DNA from: JANQOZ01 sp045106555
Lineage (GTDB): Bacteria > Pseudomonadota > Gammaproteobacteria > Xanthomonadales > SZUA-38
Assembly (NCBI GenBank): GCA_045106555.1
Contig: JBGCET010000021.1
Location: 1-64,000, forward strand
Direction: 5' to 3'
Length of the DNA: 64,000 nucleotides
The notes under the pieces are model-generated. The model did not search any database, was not told the origin of the DNA, and saw nothing but the letters and a program-made list of their open reading frames with translations. Positions 19,087-27,091 of the stretch are shown piece by piece; within the stretch, counting starts at the first letter, position 1, and every line of letters starts with the position of its first letter. The position numbers and the translations under genes are program-made.

Positions 19087-19539
19087 TCAGGTTTCGTCGC
19101 CGGCCACAACCAGGGTGATCTTTGCATCCACTTCAGCGTAGAAATGCAGATCGATGGGGTACTCACCAGCTTGGCGAATTAAGCCTTCGGACAGCAACAC
19201 TTCCTGCTTGTCGACGGCAAAACCGGCCTGGGTTAATGCGTCGGCAATTTCTCGCGTACCCACCGACCCATACAGCTTACCCTCAGAGCTAGAGTTAGCG
19301 TGGATGGTAATGGTTTGACCATCGACCGCATCACGCCTGACCGCTGCCGCTGACTGACGCTCAGAGGCGCGAGCTTCTAGCTCAGCGCGTCGAGCTTCAA
19401 ACTGCTCGCGATTGTCTTTGGTTGCCGGCACCGCTTTGCCCTTCGGTACCAGGAAGTTTCGCCCATAACCGGCTTTTACGCTGACCACGTCGCCCAGGAC
19501 GCCCAGATTCTGAATGTTCTCCAGCAGAATCAATTCCAT
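19087..19539 (-). CDS. rplI: 50S ribosomal protein L9
   Basis: 150 residues, normal length. The N-terminal 23S rRNA-binding domain has the L9 signature MELILLENIQNLGVLGDVVSVKAGYGRNFLVPKGKA (residues 1-36; key NLG, GYGRNFLVP). A long connecting helix (residues about 45-75, rich in Glu, Arg and Ala) leads to the C-terminal domain. ATG 19539 has GAGG upstream. It follows the DUF2232 gene by 98 bases. The final residues AGDET end just before a short hairpin. Confidence 0.98.
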   Translation of the reverse strand: MELILLENIQNLGVLGDVVSVKAGYGRNFLVPKGKAVPATKDNREQFEARRAELEARASERQSAAAVRRDAVDGQTITIHANSSSEGKLYGSVGTREIADALTQAGFAVDKQEVLLSEGLIRQAGEYPIDLHFYAEVDAKITLVVAGDET

Positions 19540-19637
19540 TGTCTCGCCTCTTCGTTAACTGTATCCAGGCCTGCGCCTGAAACTTTGCCAAAATCTCGTT
19601 AAAACACTTTACGTTGGGTCTTTTGTAACTCCAACGA

Positions 19638-20570
19638 TTACTCGTTCTGCGGCGGCTTTTCACCGGGTTTGCCCGCTCCGGGCGGCTGACGAAAGTCCAG
19701 ATACTCGTTCAGCATTCCAGCCAGCGGAAACAACAAAAACATCGTGCTACTGCCTATCCAGGTCAACGCACAAATAATGTACGCGGCCCAAATCCAACCT
19801 CGCCCCAACTGATAACGGGCGACCAGCCAGTGAATCAGCGAAAACGCGGGTATCAACCACACGTAAAGCAACACTGCCGCCACGCTCAGAGCTAAATCCA
19901 GCCCCGCCGCAGCTGCGCCCATAAACGCCAGCGCAGACATCAAAGCCAGCGCCCGACCGAGTTTGAGCAGTCGAAATTCCTGCTGAAACCCCTGGGGGTT
20001 AACCAGCCGCGCCTGCCAGCTTCGAGCCCAAAACAACCCGGTAATCAGCATCAGAAACAAACTGCCGAAAAACAAACCCGTGACGCCGCGCCACTGCATT
20101 CCTGCGCTCATCGTTTCCAGCTGCTGGGACAAGTCACTCTGTCCCGATTGGGCCGTGGCTTGAACCACTTCGTCAAAAAGCCCTCGCCAAAAGGCTTCTG
20201 GACTCTCGAGACTCACCCAAAACATCAATAGCCCTACCAGTGTCACCGCGGTGGCGGTCCAAACGGCTACCGCCAAGCTTCTGGTCTGGTCCAGAGACCA
20301 GGCGACCACTACGCTAGCTGCCAGCAAACACCCTGGCATCATCAAGCCAGTTCCCGGCGGATATCCCATGGACGCTGTGACTACGCCCAGACCAAACAAA
20401 CCACCGACGACGGCAATTCCGCCCTGACTGACACCTTTGCGCAGAGTGACAAAACCTGCAACTGCCCCACACAGTATGTAAGCCAGTGGCATTACAAGGG
20501 CCAAAACCAGACTCAGCGCCAACGTCAGTATTGCGGCGGCCTGGCTGCGATCAATCAGCGGAACCAGCAA
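19638..20570 (-). CDS. DUF2232 family membrane protein
   Basis: 310 residues with about eight hydrophobic segments (for example 10-45, 80-110, 160-180, 205-240, 255-290). Loop positions and the location between rpsR and rplI match the YybS-like DUF2232 family that is often encoded there in gammaproteobacteria. Function unknown; no catalytic motif seen. The only upstream start in frame is TTG 20570, with AGGA about 9 bases before it. The C-terminus is a charged, proline-rich tail (PPGAGKPGEKPPQ). A terminator-like hairpin separates it from rpsR, so expression is probably lower than that of the ribosomal genes. Confidence 0.8.
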   Translation of the reverse strand: MLVPLIDRSQAAAILTLALSLVLALVMPLAYILCGAVAGFVTLRKGVSQGGIAVVGGLFGLGVVTASMGYPPGTGLMMPGCLLAASVVVAWSLDQTRSLAVAVWTATAVTLVGLLMFWVSLESPEAFWRGLFDEVVQATAQSGQSDLSQQLETMSAGMQWRGVTGLFFGSLFLMLITGLFWARSWQARLVNPQGFQQEFRLLKLGRALALMSALAFMGAAAAGLDLALSVAAVLLYVWLIPAFSLIHWLVARYQLGRGWIWAAYIICALTWIGSSTMFLLFPLAGMLNEYLDFRQPPGAGKPGEKPPQNE

Positions 20571-20637
20571 GGAACTAATCCTGCATCACAATCAGACCGC
20601 TGAACGCCCGTTTACTTGAACCATCAACGATCCAGCC

Positions 20638-20661
20638 GAAAAAGCCCGTTGCGGCTTTTTC
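20638..20661 (-). terminator. terminator-like hairpin after rpsR
   Basis: GAAAAAGCC and GGCTTTTTC form a perfect 9-bp stem around a 6-base loop, ten bases after the rpsR stop on the minus strand. The T-run lies in the descending arm, as in many intrinsic terminators. It could act in either direction. It would attenuate transcription from rpsF-rpsR into the DUF2232 gene, rplI and dnaB. Confidence 0.65.
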
Positions 20662-20670
20662 AGCCACCAA

Positions 20671-20895
20671 TCAATGGTTGTCGGTGTAGGGAAGCAGTGC
20701 CAGATAACGGGCGCGCTTCACCGCAGTGGCCAACTGACGCTGATACCGCGCCTTGGTGCCAGTAATCCGGCTTGGAACAATCTTTCCAGACTCACCCACG
20801 TATTGTTTCAACGTGGCCAGATCTTTGTAATCGATCTCTTCAACGCCATCGGCGGTGAAACGACAAAATTTTCTACGTCGGAAAAAGCGCGCCAT
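20671..20895 (-). CDS. rpsR: 30S ribosomal protein S18
   Basis: 74 residues, normal size. It starts MARFFRRRKFCRFTADGVEEIDYKDLATLKQYV (key RRRKFCRF, IDYKD) and contains ITGTKARYQRQLATAVKRARYLALLPY, the universally conserved 16S rRNA-binding C-terminus. S18 binds with S6 at the platform of the small subunit. Two bases separate it from rpsF. No priB lies between rpsF and rpsR, unlike in enterobacteria. A terminator-like hairpin follows. Confidence 0.98.
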   Translation of the reverse strand: MARFFRRRKFCRFTADGVEEIDYKDLATLKQYVGESGKIVPSRITGTKARYQRQLATAVKRARYLALLPYTDNH

Positions 20896-20897
20896 GG

Positions 20898-21461
20898 TCA
20901 GGCCTCCGTCTCAGTTTCGGTGTCACCAGCAGCGTCGGCGGCCGGCGCGTCAGCGGCTTCGACCGCTTCGCCTTCGCTGTCAACAGCGGTGTCGGCGTCG
21001 GCGGTCTCAGCACCCTCAGCGTCAGCCTCGGCTTCTTTCGCCGCTGCCGCCGCTTTTTCAGCGTCAGCTACAGCTTGAGCGCGAGCCGCCGCACTGGCAG
21101 CCTGGCGTTCGGCTTCCACCTTCTCGCGCTGATCTTTCTCTTCCTTGGCTTTCAACATCAGGGAAGATTCGGTGACCGCGTCATTACGACGGATCACCAT
21201 GTTGCGCAGCACCGCATCGTTAAAACGAAATGCCGATTCGATCTCAGCCAGAATTTCAGCGGTACACTCAACGTTCAGCATCACGTAGTGAGCTTTGGCG
21301 AGTTTTTGTATGGGATAAGCCAGTTGACGACGGCCCCAGTCTTCCAAACGATGGATGGTTCCGTTGCCGCCTTCGATGATGCCACGATAGCGTTCAACCA
21401 TCGCAGGCACCTGTTCGCTCTGGTCCGGGTGGACCAGGAAAACGATTTCATAATGTCTCAT
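20898..21461 (-). CDS. rpsF: 30S ribosomal protein S6 with long acidic tail
   Basis: 187 residues. The S6 ferredoxin-like domain occupies about 1-97 (MRHYEIVFLVHPDQSEQVPA; LAYPIQKLAKAHYVMLNVE; RFNDAVLRNMVIR). A tail of about 90 residues follows. It is first basic and helical (EEKDQREKVEAERQAASAA), then almost only Ala, Glu, Asp, Gly and Thr, ending TETETEA. E. coli S6 is about 131 residues before RimK adds glutamates, so this tail is encoded rather than added. ATG 21461 has AAAGGA upstream. It is the first gene of the ribosomal unit, with a candidate promoter and leader. Confidence 0.97.
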   Translation of the reverse strand: MRHYEIVFLVHPDQSEQVPAMVERYRGIIEGGNGTIHRLEDWGRRQLAYPIQKLAKAHYVMLNVECTAEILAEIESAFRFNDAVLRNMVIRRNDAVTESSLMLKAKEEKDQREKVEAERQAASAAARAQAVADAEKAAAAAKEAEADAEGAETADADTAVDSEGEAVEAADAPAADAAGDTETETEA

Positions 21462-21534
21462 TGTGTGTCCTTTCGGTTTTCACCCCCCGCCAATTATCTC
21501 GGTCAAGAAACAACAGCGGTGGAGCAAGGAATCA

Positions 21535-21559
21535 GGCCGAAACTTAATCGGGTTCGGCC
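21535..21559 (-). promoter_or_regulatory. rpsF leader hairpin
   Basis: In the predicted 5' UTR of rpsF, GGCCGAA and TTCGGCC form a 7-bp stem with an 11-base loop. rpsF leaders in many bacteria carry an S6:S18 binding structure for feedback control. The position fits, but I could not confirm the conserved bulged CCG element. Confidence 0.4.
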
Positions 21560-21569
21560 AAGCCGCGCG

Positions 21570-21599
21570 ATTTTACGCGCTGAATGGGTCAAGTTGCAA
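21570..21599 (-). promoter_or_regulatory. candidate sigma-70 promoter of rpsF
   Basis: Reading the minus strand, TTGCAA (-35, at 21594-21599) and TAAAAT (-10, at 21570-21575) are 18 bases apart. A GC-rich discriminator CGCGCGGC follows, as is usual for ribosomal promoters under stringent control. It would start a leader of about 100 bases before rpsF. Confidence 0.5.
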
Positions 21600-21617
21600 G
21601 TGGTGCCGAGATGGCGG

Positions 21618-21974
21618 TCAAGCCAGGGTAAAGCTCTCTCCGCAGCCACACGCTTCGCCAGCCTGTGGGTTCTCAAAAACAAATACCCGATTAAGCCCCT
21701 GGGTGACAAAATCGATTTGGGTTCCGTCGAGCATTGGCAACAGCTCACGGCGCACCACCAAACGGACATCTTCCTGAGTAAAGACCACGTCGTCTGAGTC
21801 GCTGGAATCATCAGCCAGCGAGACTTCGTGGGCCCAGCCTGAACAGCCGGTACGCGTAAGGTCCAGGCGCAGCAAGTCGCGACCCTCAGCCGCCGTGTAA
21901 CGGCGCACATGGTCTAACGCTGCGGGGGTCAAACTGATTCCCGCGGGTGACAGGGATTGGGCAGAATTTTCCAT
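21618..21974 (-). CDS. HesB/IscA-family Fe-S assembly protein
   Basis: 118 residues from ATG 21974. A-type Fe-S carrier fold with the three conserved cysteines: one in TRTGCSGWAH, two in the C-terminal GEACGCGESF (CxC). This matches IscA/SufA/ErpA proteins that pass clusters to apo-enzymes. It is not next to isc or suf genes, so the particular paralog is left open. A longer TTG start at 22010 adds 12 residues that do not resemble the family. The gene lies upstream of rpsF on the same strand and is divergent from asnS. Confidence 0.85.
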   Translation of the reverse strand: MENSAQSLSPAGISLTPAALDHVRRYTAAEGRDLLRLDLTRTGCSGWAHEVSLADDSSDSDDVVFTQEDVRLVVRRELLPMLDGTQIDFVTQGLNRVFVFENPQAGEACGCGESFTLA

Positions 21975-22110
21975 GCCTCTTAATATGCGTCCAATGGCTG
22001 CCCGGTTCAAGCGCTGAGAGTAGTCTGCGTTGTGTTGCCCCTCCTTGCTCAGGTCGCCCCTGATAAATCGCCAGTGGCAACCCGAGGTCTGCCCTGCACC
22101 CCGGTTACGC

Positions 22111-22119
22111 TGGTATCAT
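22111..22119 (+). promoter_or_regulatory. extended -10 promoter for asnS
   Basis: TGGTATCAT is an extended -10 (TG, one base, TATCAT). No -35 stands 17 bases upstream. A start near 22126 would give a leader of about 35 bases before the GTG of asnS. Confidence 0.4.
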
Positions 22120-22159
22120 TTGCGCCCAACTCGAGCAAAATGACAGGAATACACCGGCC

Positions 22160-23563
22160 GTGACCACTCAGCTATCCATCCGCGAACTACTCGCCGGCGA
22201 TCTCGCCACAGACAACCCGGTAAGCGTCAAGGCCTGGGTGCGGACCCGACGCGACTCCAAGGCCGGCTTTTCTTTTCTGCAGCTGTCCGATGGTTCATGT
22301 TTTGGTGTGATTCAGGCGGTGGTGGACGCTGATCTGCCTAATTACGCCAGTGAAGTGCAGAAACTCACAACAGGTTGTTCGGTCGTCATCTCCGGCCAGC
22401 TCGTGGAATCAAAGGGCAAAGGCCAATCGGTGGAAATCCAGGCGTCTGAGGTCGAGGTGCTGGGCTGGGTAGAGGATCCGGACACCTATCCGGTATCGCC
22501 GAAAAAACACAGCTTTGAGTATCTGCGCGAGGTGGCCCACCTGCGCCCTCGCACCAATACCTTTGGCGCGGTCACTCGGGTCCGACATGCCGCTGCCCAG
22601 GCGATCCACCGGTATTTTCATGAAAACGGTTACTTCTGGGTCAACACCCCTATTATCACCGCCAGCGATGCTGAAGGCGCAGGAGAGTTGTTCCGCGTCA
22701 GCACATTAGACCAGACCAACCTTCCGCTCACCGACGAGGGCGCAGTTGACTACAAAGAAGACTTCTTCGGCCGCGAGACCTTCCTGACAGTTTCCGGTCA
22801 ACTCAACGTTGAAGCGTATTGCTTGGCTCTGAGCAAGGTGTATACCTTTGGGCCCACTTTTCGCGCCGAAAATTCCAACACATCCCGGCACCTGGCGGAA
22901 TTTTGGATGATCGAGCCGGAAATTGCCTTTTCCGACCTAACAGACCTTGCCAACCTGTCTGAAGAATTTTTGAAGTATGTGTTTGCCGCGGTACTGGATG
23001 AATGTCCAGACGACATGGATTTCTTCCAGAAAAATATCGAAAGCAACGCCATCAAACGCCTGGAGCAAATCCTGAAGGGCGATTTCGCCCGCATGGACTA
23101 CAGCGAAGCCATTGAATTGCTGGCCAAAGTGCAGAAAAAATTCGACTACCCGGTGAAGTGGGGTCTGGACCTGCAGACCGAACACGAGCGCTTCTTAAGC
23201 GAACAATACGCTCGCCGACCCGTTGTGGTGATGAACTACCCGGTGGAGATTAAGGCATTTTATATGCGCCTCAATGACGATGAAAAAACCGTAGCGGCGA
23301 TGGACGTTCTGGCTCCCGGGATCGGCGAAATTATCGGTGGCTCCCAGCGTGAAGAACGATTAGACGTGTTGTCCCGGCGCATGACAGAGCACGGCATGGA
23401 CGTGAATCAATACAGCTGGTTCCTGGACTTACGCCGCTACGGCACCGTGCCCCATGCGGGATTTGGGTTAGGTTTTGAACGTCTGGTGAGCTATATCACC
23501 GGCATGCAAAATATTCGCGACGTCATCCCCTATCCTCGGGTTCCGGGCAATGCGGATTTCTAA
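22160..23563 (+). CDS. asnS: asparaginyl-tRNA synthetase
   Basis: 467 residues, class IIb aminoacyl-tRNA synthetase charging tRNA-Asn. The N-terminal OB-fold anticodon domain (VSVKAWVRTRRDSKAGFSF) precedes the catalytic domain with motif 2 (FRAENSNTSRHLAEFWMIE) and motif 3 (GFGLGFERLV). Length equals E. coli AsnRS (466). GTG 22160 is used. Its presence suggests Asn-tRNA is charged directly. The stop is 15 bases from the end of the convergent sulfotransferase gene; no terminator is seen there. Confidence 0.98.
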   Translation: MTTQLSIRELLAGDLATDNPVSVKAWVRTRRDSKAGFSFLQLSDGSCFGVIQAVVDADLPNYASEVQKLTTGCSVVISGQLVESKGKGQSVEIQASEVEVLGWVEDPDTYPVSPKKHSFEYLREVAHLRPRTNTFGAVTRVRHAAAQAIHRYFHENGYFWVNTPIITASDAEGAGELFRVSTLDQTNLPLTDEGAVDYKEDFFGRETFLTVSGQLNVEAYCLALSKVYTFGPTFRAENSNTSRHLAEFWMIEPEIAFSDLTDLANLSEEFLKYVFAAVLDECPDDMDFFQKNIESNAIKRLEQILKGDFARMDYSEAIELLAKVQKKFDYPVKWGLDLQTEHERFLSEQYARRPVVVMNYPVEIKAFYMRLNDDEKTVAAMDVLAPGIGEIIGGSQREERLDVLSRRMTEHGMDVNQYSWFLDLRRYGTVPHAGFGLGFERLVSYITGMQNIRDVIPYPRVPGNADF

Positions 23564-23578
23564 TTGGCAAACCCTCGA

Positions 23579-25591
23579 TTATTCCAGTAAGTAGTCGAAA
23601 ACCTCACACCAGGGACCCATGAGGTCCATAACGGGCAACAGCTGCTGACGGTAGTTGCGCCAGCGATAACTGGAGCTTGAATAAAGCGGCTGGGTTACCT
23701 GATGGTAGCTGGGCGTGTTGATCAGCCCGCGGGATTTCGCGTGCTGTGTATGGTCAAGCACGGCGTCATTCCAAGTCAGGCCCAGAAAAGCCAGCAGTTC
23801 TTGCATCAATGGTTCTGGTGTTTGCACTAGCGATTCGTACCGCACCTCATGAAGATTCAGCGGTAAAATCTGCTGATACTGCTGAAACAGGGTCATCACC
23901 CTGTCATAGACCTTGGCCACGCCTTCGACGCTTGTGTAATGCATCATGAACCCGGACATAGTGAAGTCCTGCATAAAGCAACTCAGCACCACATCCAGGG
24001 GATGACGTAACGCAAATACCACAGGGGCTCCGGGAAACAGTCGATGAATTAATCCCAGGTGCATCGTGTGCAGCGGAGACTTGTCAATCAGCCGCTGATT
24101 CGCGTCTGGGGTATGTCCAGATAATCTGCGGGCCTCATCCCAGTAAAACGATCGCCAATTCGCCAACTGCTGAGACGTGGCTGACGCCAGAGCGTCGGGA
24201 TACTTACCCATATGGCTAATCAGCCCGCTCATCACCGGTAACTCTTCCATGACCAGCGCGTCTGGGTGGGCTCCCACCATGGTGTCCAACAGAGTCGTTC
24301 CAGAGCGCTGAAAACTGACCACAAAGGCCGGCGTCCGCTCACCAAGGGGCTGACTTGGCCACTGGTCAACAAATCCCGGCGAATACGCCGCTGCGAGGCC
24401 CTGAAGAGCGGGCATGATGGTGTCTGGTCGAGGATCGCCTCGTTGCCACTGGGTGGCTGCCAGCGTGTTGGCCTTAACATAGTGGTCGAACGCCTCAGCA
24501 AATGCTTTCTGCCGATCCAGCGCTTGGCCGTAGAGAAAATGGGCTTCGCGCTGGTGCTGCAAATCGGCCCGGGCAAGGTCAATCAGGTCGAGAGTCGCCG
24601 ATACGTCCCGGTGATTTCCAGTTCGCCTCAGCAGGCGCGCCCGCGTTAACAACAGGCCAGCGTCGGTGGGCCATCGGGTCAGGCCCTGCTCCACCACCTC
24701 CAAGCATTCTTCGGGACGATTGGCCAGTTCCATTAGCGCTGCCAAATTCGCCCAAGCGAAGGCCAAATTCGGGTCGAGCTCCAACGCCTTGCGCAGCGCC
24801 CGCTCACTGTCGACCAACGCGCCCAGAGACGTCAGTTGAGCCCCCAAACCATTCCAGGCATGGGCGTCATCCGGTGCCAGTACGGTGGCCCTCTTAGCCG
24901 CCTCCAATGCGTGGTCAAATCGATTGACTCCAGCCAAGGCCTGAGCAAAATGCTGCCAGCCGTCAGCGTTGTCTGGGTCCAGAGCCGTGCAGCGCTCGAG
25001 CGGAGCAATGGCCTGGCTAAACAGCCCCTGGGAAAGATACAGGTACCCCAACGCCGCCAGTGCCTGGGCATAGTCAGGCTGCACACCGATGGCCCGAGCG
25101 TACGCTTTCTCCGCCACATCGATGTTGCCCGCGCGCCGCTCCAGGTTACCCAGATTAAACCAACTACTGGCATGTTCTGGAGCGACCTCCAGCGCCCGAG
25201 CATAGGCCTGACGGGCGCCATCAACATCATCCAGCGCCAACAAAGCGGAGCCTCGATTGTTCAGCGCCGAGACGTGGTTGGGCGCAAGCACCAGCACTCG
25301 GTCAAATAGCTCGAGTGCCGCCCCATCCAGTCCTCGGTTCAACAGAGCGCTGGCATGGTTATAGAGAATCTCCGGGTCCTGCGGACGACTGTTATGGGCG
25401 AGTCCCAACATCTGTGAGCCCTCATCGACTCGTCCATCAGAAATCAGCGCCACGCCGAGAATGTGTTGACAATCGGTGTGGCCTGGCAGCTCCGCAAGCA
25501 GCTGCTGGCCAAGGTCAACCGCGGTCCGCGCATGGCCCTGATTAAGAGCTTTGGCCGCATTTTGAAGCAACTGTTGTTGATGAACATTCAT
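23579..25591 (-). CDS. TPR-repeat sulfotransferase
   Basis: 670 residues from ATG 25591. Residues 1-330 are about nine tetratricopeptide repeats (for example ALNNRGSALLALDDVDGA, ASSWFNLGNLERRAGN, AWANLAALMELANRPEE). From about 410 comes a Sulfotransfer_3-type domain with the PAPS 5'-phosphosulfate loop VVSFQRSGTTLLDTM near 420 and the 3'-phosphate motif FALRHPLDVVLSCF near 520. No signal peptide, so it acts in the cytoplasm, or on the inner face of the membrane, on an unknown acceptor. The TPRs probably present the acceptor. The longer TTG/GTG frame to 25639 is unlikely. It is divergent from kmo and convergent with asnS. Confidence 0.9.
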   Translation of the reverse strand: MNVHQQQLLQNAAKALNQGHARTAVDLGQQLLAELPGHTDCQHILGVALISDGRVDEGSQMLGLAHNSRPQDPEILYNHASALLNRGLDGAALELFDRVLVLAPNHVSALNNRGSALLALDDVDGARQAYARALEVAPEHASSWFNLGNLERRAGNIDVAEKAYARAIGVQPDYAQALAALGYLYLSQGLFSQAIAPLERCTALDPDNADGWQHFAQALAGVNRFDHALEAAKRATVLAPDDAHAWNGLGAQLTSLGALVDSERALRKALELDPNLAFAWANLAALMELANRPEECLEVVEQGLTRWPTDAGLLLTRARLLRRTGNHRDVSATLDLIDLARADLQHQREAHFLYGQALDRQKAFAEAFDHYVKANTLAATQWQRGDPRPDTIMPALQGLAAAYSPGFVDQWPSQPLGERTPAFVVSFQRSGTTLLDTMVGAHPDALVMEELPVMSGLISHMGKYPDALASATSQQLANWRSFYWDEARRLSGHTPDANQRLIDKSPLHTMHLGLIHRLFPGAPVVFALRHPLDVVLSCFMQDFTMSGFMMHYTSVEGVAKVYDRVMTLFQQYQQILPLNLHEVRYESLVQTPEPLMQELLAFLGLTWNDAVLDHTQHAKSRGLINTPSYHQVTQPLYSSSSYRWRNYRQQLLPVMDLMGPWCEVFDYLLE

Positions 25592-25648
25592 GGTAAGTCG
25601 CGCAGCGTTGATTAGTGTATGAAAACCGCCTGACACCATACTGGCGGA

Positions 25649-25680
25649 GTTGCCTGCAAGGCAACCGTGGTAAATTTACC
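25649..25680. promoter_or_regulatory. two adjacent inverted repeats at the kmo start
   Basis: GTTGCCT-GCA-AGGCAAC (25649-25665, 7-bp arms) is followed after three bases by the perfect 12-bp palindrome GGTAAATTTACC (25669-25680). They lie between the divergent sulfotransferase and kmo genes and cover the possible kmo starts. They could be operators or an RNA hairpin controlling kmo translation. Confidence 0.4.
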
Positions 25681-27079
25681 CATGGTTCATTTATCCCAAG
25701 CGCCGCGCTCAATCGCCGACACCAGCATCGTTTCTATCGTTGGTGCCGGCCTCGCTGGCAGTCTGTTGGCGATCTACCTGGCACGCCGAGGATTTCAGGT
25801 GGAGATTTTCGAACGCGGCGCTGACCCGCGAGAAACAGGTAACGCGACCTACCGTAAAAGTGAAGGCCGATCCATCAACTTGGCCCTGGCCCAGCGAGGA
25901 ATCTCCGCCCTGCAGCGCATCGGACTCCACCACCGTGTTGGTCAGTTTGCCCTGCCTATGTCCGGCCGCATGGTCCACGTTGGCAGCACGCCTCCGGTGA
26001 TGCTGCCCTATGGCCAACGACCGGGTGAGGTCATTTACTCGGTGCACCGGGAGCAGTTAAATCAAGCGCTGCTGGATGCCGCCGAAAACACCCGCCGGGT
26101 GCGCTGTCACTTTCGCCAAGAACTGAAGTCCTTGGACCTTTCCACATCCACCGCCTGCTTTCATGATCACGCATCGGGCCGGGATTACCTTCGATCAGCA
26201 GCGCCGGTGATTGGCGCGGACGGGGTCGGCTCCACCGTGCGCGGCGCTATTGACCAGGCCACAGGAGGGCAGACTCATAGCCACCTGCTGGAGCATGGCT
26301 ACCGGGAATATGGAATTGCGCCCACTGCTTCAGGTGACTTCGCGCTGGCCTCCGAGGCGCTGCACATTTGGCCCAGAGGCGATTTCATGCTCATCGCATT
26401 ACCCAACACCGACGGCAGCTTTACCGCGACGGCCTTTATGGCCAACAAAGGGCCTGATTCGTTTGCTTCGCTCAACAACCGTGATGCCGAGAAGGCGTTT
26501 CTCCAGACCCACTTCGCCGATATTGCCGACAAGCTTCAGGCCCCAAACACTGAGCAGGCCCCCGTCGGAGTGCTGGGGTCCCTGTCCTGTGAGCACTGGT
26601 TTCATGAACACCGCGCCGTCATTTTGGGCGACGCGGCCCATGCCATCGTGCCATTTCACGGCCAAGGCATGAACTGTGCGTTTGAAGACGTGGAAGAATT
26701 TGACCGCTGCCTGTCTGACACAAAAACCTGGGATGAGGCATTTCACATGTTTCAGCACCGACGTAAAGACAATGCCCGCGCCATCGCCGAAATGGCGATG
26801 GAGAATTACCTGGAAATGCGCAGCGCTGTTGCCGACCCTGCCTATCGGCTACGCCGTCAGCTGGAGCAGGCTTTGGAAAAACGCTTTCCCCGACGCTTCG
26901 TACCTCGTTACTCACTGGTAATGTTCCGTCAGGTCGACTACCGCCGAGCCCAAAAACGCGGCCAGATAAACTTGGGGATCTTGCAGGAACTGACTCGCAA
27001 CATTACTCAGGTCAGTCAGGTGGATTGGGTTTTGGCTGAGCACTTGGTCGCCCAGCGCCTAACGCCGCTGGACCCGTAA
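25667..27079 (+). CDS. kmo: kynurenine 3-monooxygenase
   Basis: 470 residues. FAD monooxygenase that hydroxylates L-kynurenine to 3-hydroxykynurenine with NADPH and O2. Seen: FAD dinucleotide motif IVGAGLAGSLLAIYLARRG near residue 25, the KMO-specific GRSINLALAQRG, HREQLNQALLDAA, the HIWPRGDFMLIALPN segment, and the second FAD motif LGDAAHAIVPFHGQGMNCAFED. The C-terminal helical region after residue 380 matches membrane-associated KMOs. GTG 25667 has AAGG five bases upstream; ATG 25682 has no ribosome site, so the GTG is preferred with reserve. No other kynurenine-pathway gene is in the window, so its role (NAD synthesis or tryptophan breakdown) is open. Confidence 0.95.
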   Translation: MVNLPMVHLSQAPRSIADTSIVSIVGAGLAGSLLAIYLARRGFQVEIFERGADPRETGNATYRKSEGRSINLALAQRGISALQRIGLHHRVGQFALPMSGRMVHVGSTPPVMLPYGQRPGEVIYSVHREQLNQALLDAAENTRRVRCHFRQELKSLDLSTSTACFHDHASGRDYLRSAAPVIGADGVGSTVRGAIDQATGGQTHSHLLEHGYREYGIAPTASGDFALASEALHIWPRGDFMLIALPNTDGSFTATAFMANKGPDSFASLNNRDAEKAFLQTHFADIADKLQAPNTEQAPVGVLGSLSCEHWFHEHRAVILGDAAHAIVPFHGQGMNCAFEDVEEFDRCLSDTKTWDEAFHMFQHRRKDNARAIAEMAMENYLEMRSAVADPAYRLRRQLEQALEKRFPRRFVPRYSLVMFRQVDYRRAQKRGQINLGILQELTRNITQVSQVDWVLAEHLVAQRLTPLDP

Positions 27080-27091
27080 CCTGGCAGAAAA

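Noticed and set aside
21075..21797. 240-codon plus-strand frame
   Set aside because: Runs antisense to rpsF and the IscA-like gene, which both have clear family signatures.
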